A DNA stretch of 64,000 nucleotides, taken from a bacterium (GTDB lineage: Bacteria; Krumholzibacteriota; Krumholzibacteriia; LZORAL124-64-63). The translations under genes and the position numbers were made by a program. Below are positions 58,601 through 64,000 of this stretch, one piece after another. The stretch covers positions 42,049 to 106,048 of the forward strand of contig JAAEQC010000178.1 in the NCBI GenBank assembly GCA_024231905.1. The letters run 5' to 3'. The first letter of the stretch is position 1, and the number at the start of each line of letters is the position of its first letter. The notes under the pieces are model-generated. The model had not been told where the DNA came from, did not search any database, and saw nothing but the letters and a program-made list of their open reading frames with translations.

Positions 58601-59150
58601 CTACTGGCTGAACATCCACGTGACGATCATCACCGCCAGCTACGGCTTCCTGGGACTGTCCCACTTCATCGGCGCGCTCATCCTCATTCTCTACCTGGTG
58701 AAGAAGCCGGGCCGGCAGAACGTGAAGGAAGCCATCGCGCGCCTGGACGGCATCAATTACAACGTCATGGTGGCGGGCCTGGGCCTGCTCACCATCGGCA
58801 CCTTGCTGGGCGGCGTGTGGGCCAACGAGTCCTGGGGCCGCTACTGGGGCTGGGACGCCAAGGAGACCTGGTCGCTGGTGACGATCCTGGTCTACGCCAC
58901 GGTGCTCCACTTCCGCTTCATCCCGCGCATGAAGTCGGCCTGGCTCACCGCGTCCCTGGCCACGGCGGCCATCGGCTCAGTGGTGATGACCTACTTCGGC
59001 GTGAACTACTTCCTGTCCGGACTGCACAGCTACGCCCAGGGCGACGTCGCCACGGTGCCGGGCTGGGTGTACATCTTCACCCTGGCGGTGCTGGCGCTCA
59101 TTGCCGTCAGCGGGCTGGTGCACGCGAACCGGAAGTGGGAAGAGGCCTGA
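55659..59150 (+). CDS. Fused ResB-CcsA (system II) cytochrome c biogenesis protein
   Basis: ResB-like N-term HPVMAFLSSLKLGAALLIIIAWASGYATFYES; CcsA WWD motif NESWGRYWGWDAKETWSLVTILVYATVLHFRF. Confidence 0.9.
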   Translation: MVTVKSFFKHPVMAFLSSLKLGAALLIIIAWASGYATFYESSWGRDGAYDVIYAARWFEIVLAVFTVNLILNFVRRWPYEARDSGYMLVHAAVVVILLSAGMTRYLGYEGVMPIREGQTTDFIYSDKVFVQLEADGIRSGFPVRLHRPGQKNIWRGFSVNGTEFELGVTEHWSHFTERYEQGGDGPAALRFGVREGGDVHDHVMVAGESLDIGGVDTRFLRLGFRGEMTASRLGEVRVRVDGQTCLVPMGWPAGDPVACGDWTFAVAEFQTDFRVGGPSSADGPLNNPMVKLAITAPDGTEGERVLFALHPDFSMGHSGGETIFEDLDMLYSASAGLEFAQGGATGVQGRASFELATLHMETEERGVVAAGEIFDIQPSVLLSGKDGGFAIIPVEVWESAARVPAESDDPDDPAAARLAVRDDQGNEAEIIVRKHRENLPVKLGERTVKLGWGSIMRKLPYSLHLDDFVLQTYPGSDNPATYESYVTLRDPEMGIEGQEAHIYMNHPLNHRGSKHFQSSYDPDRQGTVLSVNHDPGKWPTYFGYTLISVGFILVLLKDLIWRRKRPRSLGSVAVALTAVALTAAWSGTTLAQEDGQPADDPHAGHNHAPGEHPTSGGWVTLTDVAREEASRLTVQDYRGRMKPLDTMARELVMKVYKRTKVQHEGETRNPIDVYLSWSLNATYWYDQPVIGVRNAGLKDLLGVSADTKHVSLSSLIENGRYRLSEAVEAAHRTPDRERSKTQRKLITFDERAQLLNMAFQGSQLRLFPVVDDANDTWLDIRSVTARVPGPVAETYESAFRELAGGIQGADNGRILGGVRQIEALQRENGARVIPSAGRVNAELSYNRGHIFSWAMIPFLGAFVILMTVYVVNLFRHGGAPLSFRNPFYSLGVILYSAGFLMQIYAYTLRWIASGRAPLSNGHESLLFISLAVALAGLVFELVSRMGVPAGLGGLLTVIVLGVSMLSTFDPAIGPLVPVLVSYWLNIHVTIITASYGFLGLSHFIGALILILYLVKKPGRQNVKEAIARLDGINYNVMVAGLGLLTIGTLLGGVWANESWGRYWGWDAKETWSLVTILVYATVLHFRFIPRMKSAWLTASLATAAIGSVVMTYFGVNYFLSGLHSYAQGDVATVPGWVYIFTLAVLALIAVSGLVHANRKWEEA

Positions 59151-59171
59151 CACTGAACTGGGGCGGAACTT

Positions 59172-59207
59172 CACGAAGCGGCCCTGCATCCCGAGGGCCG
59201 CTTCGTG
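59172..59207 (+). terminator. Hairpin terminator after ccsBA-like gene
   Basis: CACGAAGCGGCCCT gcatcccg AGGGCCGCTTCGTG, perfect 14-bp inverted repeat. Confidence 0.6.
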
Positions 59208-59254
59208 CGTAGAAGGACCGGACCGCAGCCTCACCCTACCGCCGGGAGCCGACC

Positions 59255-59815
59255 GTGAACGAAGCAGCCTTCACCCCGCCACCCATTCTCAACTCCGCGC
59301 GCCTGCTGCTGCGGCCGGTCAACCGTGACGACCTGGACCTGGTCTACGCCTTCAACGCCGACGAACGCAACCTACGCTACGTGGCCCGCGAGCCCTGGAC
59401 CGCCAAGGCCCAGGCCCTGGTGCGCATCGACGAGTGGACCGACGGTTTCGCTGCCCGCGCCACCATGATGTGGGCTTTCGAGCACGGTCCCGAACGCGCA
59501 CCGGCGGGCTACGGCGGCTTCTTCGGCATCGACGCCGAGGCGGACAAGGCCGAGATCGGCTACGGCCTGCTGCCCGCCTACTGGGGGCGCGGCCTGGCCG
59601 GCGAAGCGGTGGACGCCATGGTGGCCTGGGGGTTCGGCGAGCTGAAACTGCACCGGATCCACGCCAGGGTGCATCCGGGGAACACGGCTTCCGAGCGGCT
59701 TCTGGCGCGCAGGGGATTTCAGGTGGAGGGCCTGCTGAAGCACGACAGCCGAGCGCGGGGGCAGTGGTTCGACTCCGCCCTCTTCGGCCTGATCGATCCG
59801 GCCGCGGAGGACTGA
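59255..59815 (+). CDS. GNAT family (RimJ/RimL-like) N-acetyltransferase
   Basis: SARLLLRPVNRDDLDLVYAFN...AEIGYGLLPAYWGRGLAGEAVDAMVAWGFGELKLHRIHARVHPGNTASERLLARRGFQVEGLLKHD. Confidence 0.92.
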   Translation: MNEAAFTPPPILNSARLLLRPVNRDDLDLVYAFNADERNLRYVAREPWTAKAQALVRIDEWTDGFAARATMMWAFEHGPERAPAGYGGFFGIDAEADKAEIGYGLLPAYWGRGLAGEAVDAMVAWGFGELKLHRIHARVHPGNTASERLLARRGFQVEGLLKHDSRARGQWFDSALFGLIDPAAED

Positions 59816-59864
59816 GACTCCCGTCCCTGTGTTCAGACGATCGTGTCGCTCAGCCCGGTCGCCG

Positions 59865-61892
59865 TTATTTGAAGAAGCTGAGGTTGCCGGTGTCGGCGGG
59901 TGCACCCGCGGTTTCCGGTTCCGACGCCACTTCCGGCTCGGGTTCAGGCTCGGGCACCGGCTCGGGTTCCGGCTCTGGCTCAGCCGTGGCCTCCGGCTCG
60001 GGCTCCGGTTCCGGCGTCTCGACCGGCTCCATGGGCTCCTCGAGGGCGGCCTCCAGTTCGCCGGGATCGGCTTCGACCACCACGTCCTCGGCTTCCGTCG
60101 CGGGTTCGGGTTCCGGCTCAGGCTCAGGCTCGGGCGCGGCCTCCGACTCGACGGCGGGCCCGGCTGCGGTCTCTTCCGCTTCCTCACCCTCCGGCTGATC
60201 CGGTTTGCCCAGTTGGAAGACCTTGGGCGCTTCGGCCGGTTCGGCCTCCGGTGCCGGCTCGGCGCCGTCGGGGTTCAGGGAGAACGTCTCGGGAGCTGTC
60301 TCTTCGGCGACCGGTGCTTCGGCCTCCGCGGGCGCCTCGTCCACCGGAGCGTCCGTCTCCTCGGCCGGCGTTTCGACCGTCTCTTCGGCAGTGATCTCCG
60401 GAGCCGCTTCGGCCGCAGGCTCCTGTTCCTCGTCCGCCAGGGCGTCGGCAGCGTCGGCGATGGCGGCGACCGTCATCTCGCCCACATTCTCTTCCGGGGC
60501 CTCCGCCACGGGGACCTCCGCCCTAGGTGCCACGGCCAGGGACGGGGCCGGCACCACCTGGGGAGCCGGCGGGTCGAGCATGACCTGGCCCAGATTCATG
60601 CTGACTTTATTGATGGCGCTGATGTGCTGGAGGATCTCGCCGATGGCCTCTTCGTACTCGCGGTTGGTGGCAAGCATGGCCGAAACGGTCTCCTCGATTT
60701 CGGCCGTGGCGGTACCCGTGTGCTGGGCCAAGCCGCGGATCTCGTTGGACATGGCCGGGGTGAAGCCCTGGCCCGTGCGCTCGCCGTGGGCCGTGTCCGT
60801 GGCGATGCGGTCGGCGGTCTCGCGGGTGCGCGTGGCCAGGTTGGAGACATTGGCCACCACGGAGCTCATTTCGCGGACGCTGGCGGCCAGAGCGTCTGCC
60901 ACGTCGCGGGTGTAGCTGGCGGCCGAATGGGCGCCGCCCACCAGGCGTTCACCTTCGGCCGTGTCCTTGGCCATTTCCTTGAGACTGAAGAGCATGCCCT
61001 GCAGGGCGTGGCCCACCGAGTCGATGGCCGTCCGCATCTTGTCCGAGTTGGTGGCGATGGCGTTCATGTCCACCGCCAGGCGGTCCACGGCCAGGGAGAC
61101 ATCCTCCAGATCCACCGGCGAGGTGTAGGGCTGGGGCGGCATGTCCGGTGCGATGGCCGGTATGGGGGGCATAGCCGGACGAGCGGCCAGGGGGGATAGC
61201 GACCGCATCACCGGTGCCTCGGGGGCCGCGGCGTCGGGAGCGGTGTCCTTGGTACCGGCAGTTTCCGCCGGCGTCTTCACCAGACGCCGGCCGACCATGA
61301 GGAGGCCCAGCAACGCGGCCAGACCGACGGTCAGGGTCCGGGCCGATTTGGAGCGCCCTGAGCGGCCCATCGCCGCCGCCTGCAGGGCCGTATCCACGCC
61401 GGCCAGTTGCCGGGTCAGGGTCGGTTCGCCTTCTTCGAGACCGTTGAGGGCCGCCTGGCCCGATGCGCTGTAGGCGGAGAAGGAGCCCGCTGCCAGGTCC
61501 GCCAGAGGCACGCCGATGCGGCGCCAGGTATCCACGGTCTGGGCCAGGGCCTCGTGCACGGCCTTGTCCTTGGCCGGATCCACGTGGACGGAGGAGCCGT
61601 CGGCGCGCTCCACCAGGCCGCCGTTGATCAGGGCGCTCAGGGTACGGTCGAAGCGGAGGATGCTGGCGCCGAGGCGCTCGCGGGCCGCATTGACGTCGGC
61701 CAGATCGGCGGCCGAGGCCAGATCCCGGGCATCGCGCTGGAGTTCGGCCAGGACGGCGCCCTGGCCCGACGCCAGTTCGAGCCCGGCGGCGTCGGTGGTG
61801 CCCCTTCCCCCGTTCCAGGCGAGGATGGAGGCTCCGACGAGCAATAGCGCGGCGGCTCCGGTTGTGATGTTCAGCAAACGGCGCGTGGACAT
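59865..61892 (-). CDS. Methyl-accepting chemotaxis-like signalling protein with long acidic Pro/Glu C-terminal tail
   Basis: Two TM regions ([31 protein letters not shown]); MCP-like [26 protein letters not shown]-term [18 protein letters not shown]...NLSFFK. Confidence 0.75.
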   Translation of the reverse strand: MSTRRLLNITTGAAALLLVGASILAWNGGRGTTDAAGLELASGQGAVLAELQRDARDLASAADLADVNAARERLGASILRFDRTLSALINGGLVERADGSSVHVDPAKDKAVHEALAQTVDTWRRIGVPLADLAAGSFSAYSASGQAALNGLEEGEPTLTRQLAGVDTALQAAAMGRSGRSKSARTLTVGLAALLGLLMVGRRLVKTPAETAGTKDTAPDAAAPEAPVMRSLSPLAARPAMPPIPAIAPDMPPQPYTSPVDLEDVSLAVDRLAVDMNAIATNSDKMRTAIDSVGHALQGMLFSLKEMAKDTAEGERLVGGAHSAASYTRDVADALAASVREMSSVVANVSNLATRTRETADRIATDTAHGERTGQGFTPAMSNEIRGLAQHTGTATAEIEETVSAMLATNREYEEAIGEILQHISAINKVSMNLGQVMLDPPAPQVVPAPSLAVAPRAEVPVAEAPEENVGEMTVAAIADAADALADEEQEPAAEAAPEITAEETVETPAEETDAPVDEAPAEAEAPVAEETAPETFSLNPDGAEPAPEAEPAEAPKVFQLGKPDQPEGEEAEETAAGPAVESEAAPEPEPEPEPEPATEAEDVVVEADPGELEAALEEPMEPVETPEPEPEPEATAEPEPEPEPVPEPEPEPEVASEPETAGAPADTGNLSFFK

Positions 61893-62065
61893 GGGACATC
61901 CCTCCGTGGAATGACGCGTTCCGGGCCGGGGGCCCGTTCCTTCCTCTCCCTTATCGGTCCCTACGTGTTCCGGTTTACCCGATTTACGGGTGTTTTTCCT
62001 GACACCGTGCTATGCTGCCGCCTTCGCCAAATCTACCGGACCGTTCAAGACCAAGGAGACGGACC

Positions 62066-64000
62066 ATGAGGTTCGATCGTGTGATGATGATGATGACGCT
62101 GATCCTGGCCCTCGCCCTGGCCGGTTGTGGAGGATCCTACGACGGCGAAACGCCGCCGCCGCCCCCGCCGGCCGCCGATGCGCCCCCGCCGCCGACGGCG
62201 CAGAAGATCGCCATCGAGACCCTCGACGACCTGCCCAGCCACAGCTACCCCCTGGACGGCACAGTCACCGACCTGATGAACGACCCGACGGCCCTGGACG
62301 CCCTGCGGAAGGCCTTCAAGGCCGACGTGGAGAACGACCTGGCCACCTACGACATCACCGACGAAGCCACCCTGCAGGGCAAGTACGGTTCCCTGGCCAC
62401 CGTGGCCATGCTCGAAGGCCGTGACGTGGATGTCCTCACCTGGCTCGACAAGTCCCGCGCCCTGGAGGACAAGGAGGCCGCGCGCCTCATGCAGGGCATG
62501 ACCACCCGCTCCCTGGTCGCCGCGCGGCAGAAGGTGGGGTCGAACGCTGACGAGAGCGTTCTCCACGCCGCCTTCAAGGAGGAACTCTCCTCCCGCGCCG
62601 CCGCACTGCCCTGGGACACGGTCCAGGACAACATCAAGGCCGGCAAGGGCCGCGCCGAGTTCATGAGCGCGAACCTGCTCATGGGCATCGTCCAGTCCAA
62701 CCTGGAACCCGCCGTGGCCAAGACCGGCGCCCTGAGTGCCGACCAGGCCGGCCAGGTTCTCGGCATTCGCAACGCCATCGACACCATGCTGCCGTTGAAC
62801 CCGGTCGTGGCCGAGGTGTACGGCGCCCTCGTCGCCGCCAACCAGGTAGAGAAAGTGGACATCTGGGCTGCTCGCGAGGTCACCTTCGAGGTCGGCGGGG
62901 ACCAGGCTCCGGTGGTCGTCGGCATCTGGGATTCGGGCGTGGACGCAGGCGTCTTCGGCGACGGTATGTGGACCAACGCGGCCGAAGCCCGCGACGGCGC
63001 CGACACCGACGGCAACGGCTTCGTGGACGACGTCCACGGCATCGCCTTCGACCTGGACGGCGTGGCCAACCCCCACATGCTGCATCCGCTGGGCGACCAG
63101 GAGGGCAAGCTCGACCTGGCCTTCCAGTACATGCAGGGCTTCCAGGACCTGACCTCGGCCATCGACAGCGACGACGCCACGGCGGTCAAGAAGACCTTGA
63201 GCTCCCTGCCTCCCGAGGAGATGGGCGACTTCCTGACCACTCTCGGCTTCGGCGGCCTCTACGCCCACGGGACCCACGTGGCAGGCATCGCCTCCCGCGG
63301 CAATCCCTACGCCGACCTGCTCATTGCGCGCATCACCTTCGACTACCACCGGATCCCCCAGGCCATGACCATGGAGACGGCCCAGCGCATGGCCGACGGC
63401 TACGTGGCCACCACCGCCTACTTCGCCGCGGCCAACGTGCGCTGCGTGAACATGAGCTGGGGCTGGACCTTCAAGGAGATCGAGGGCGGGCTCGAGGCCA
63501 ACGGCGTCGGCGCCGACGCCGAGGAACGCGCCAAGATGGCCCGCGAGATGATCGACGTCCTGGCCGACGGCCTGCGCACATCCATGGAGACCCAGCCGGG
63601 TATCCTTTTCATCACCGCCGCCGGCAACGACGACAACGACGTGGAGTTCGACGTGGTTATTCCCTCGAACTTCGACCTGCCGAACCTCATGGTCATCGGC
63701 GCGGTGGACCAGGCTGGCGACCCCACCGGGTTCACCAGTGGCGGCCGTCTGGTGAAGGTCTATGCCAACGGCTTCCAGGTGCCGAGCTACGTGCCCGGCG
63801 GCGCGACCATGAAGATGTCGGGCACATCCATGGCCTCGCCCAACGTCTGCAACGCCGCGGCCAAGCTGTTCACCCTGGACCCGTCGCTGTCCGCGGTCGC
63901 GGTGCGCGCACTCATCGAGAAGGGCGCGGACCCGAACCCGGACCACCCGGACATCCTGCTGCTGAACACGAAGAAGTCGGCGGAGTTGATGGGGGGCTGA
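62066..64000 (+). CDS. Subtilisin-like (S8) serine protease lipoprotein
   Basis: Lipobox ALALAGCGGSYDGE; catalytic Asp VGIWDSGVD, His YAHGTHVAGIASRG, Ser GTSMASPNVCNAAAKL. Confidence 0.9.
   Translation: MRFDRVMMMMTLILALALAGCGGSYDGETPPPPPPAADAPPPPTAQKIAIETLDDLPSHSYPLDGTVTDLMNDPTALDALRKAFKADVENDLATYDITDEATLQGKYGSLATVAMLEGRDVDVLTWLDKSRALEDKEAARLMQGMTTRSLVAARQKVGSNADESVLHAAFKEELSSRAAALPWDTVQDNIKAGKGRAEFMSANLLMGIVQSNLEPAVAKTGALSADQAGQVLGIRNAIDTMLPLNPVVAEVYGALVAANQVEKVDIWAAREVTFEVGGDQAPVVVGIWDSGVDAGVFGDGMWTNAAEARDGADTDGNGFVDDVHGIAFDLDGVANPHMLHPLGDQEGKLDLAFQYMQGFQDLTSAIDSDDATAVKKTLSSLPPEEMGDFLTTLGFGGLYAHGTHVAGIASRGNPYADLLIARITFDYHRIPQAMTMETAQRMADGYVATTAYFAAANVRCVNMSWGWTFKEIEGGLEANGVGADAEERAKMAREMIDVLADGLRTSMETQPGILFITAAGNDDNDVEFDVVIPSNFDLPNLMVIGAVDQAGDPTGFTSGGRLVKVYANGFQVPSYVPGGATMKMSGTSMASPNVCNAAAKLFTLDPSLSAVAVRALIEKGADPNPDHPDILLLNTKKSAELMGG

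Noticed and set aside
62045-63946. 633-aa minus-strand ORF opposite the subtilase
   Set aside because: Shadow ORF; the catalytic triad lies in the plus-strand frame.
1-64000. Search for tRNA/rRNA genes, IS transposases, integrases, phage or toxin-antitoxin genes
   Set aside because: None recognised by reading the sequence and ORF translations; tRNAscan/Infernal would be needed to exclude small RNA genes.

Overview
GC-rich (visibly high G+C) bacterial chromosomal window, densely coding on both strands, with no rRNA, tRNA, CRISPR array, IS element or prophage that I could recognise. Secreted proteins with C-terminal 'NPFNPTT...LTVFDQRGRQVR' FlgD-Ig-like tails, a PorV/UPF0164-like outer-membrane protein, DUF5916/CarboxypepD_reg proteins and a ResB-CcsA fusion suggest an FCB-group or candidate-phylum lineage (inference only). 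About 45 genes are called. The most notable observations are: (1) an apparently complete methionine transcription attenuator, unannotated in the ORF track, upstream of a transsulfuration enzyme/aspartokinase-homoserine dehydrogenase operon: a 37-aa leader peptide with 7 Met in 12 residues, a U-tailed terminator, a 14-bp competing antiterminator and a protector hairpin; (2) a translationally coupled lipoprotein + radical SAM/SPASM pair; (3) an orphan PqqD-like / HPr-kinase-like / S24-S26 peptidase / nucleotidyltransferase locus without an obvious precursor; (4) a membrane-anchored TPR-CHAT protease immediately followed by an ECF sigma factor and a zinc-finger anti-sigma; (5) a TPR-AAA+-Fis regulator whose sigma-54 domain lacks GAFTGA and an intact Walker B; (6) a co-directional ExbB/ExbD/ExbD/TonB + TPR + PorV-like + ~1370-aa modular secreted protein cluster. 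All calls are from reading the sequence and translated ORFs; no searches were run.
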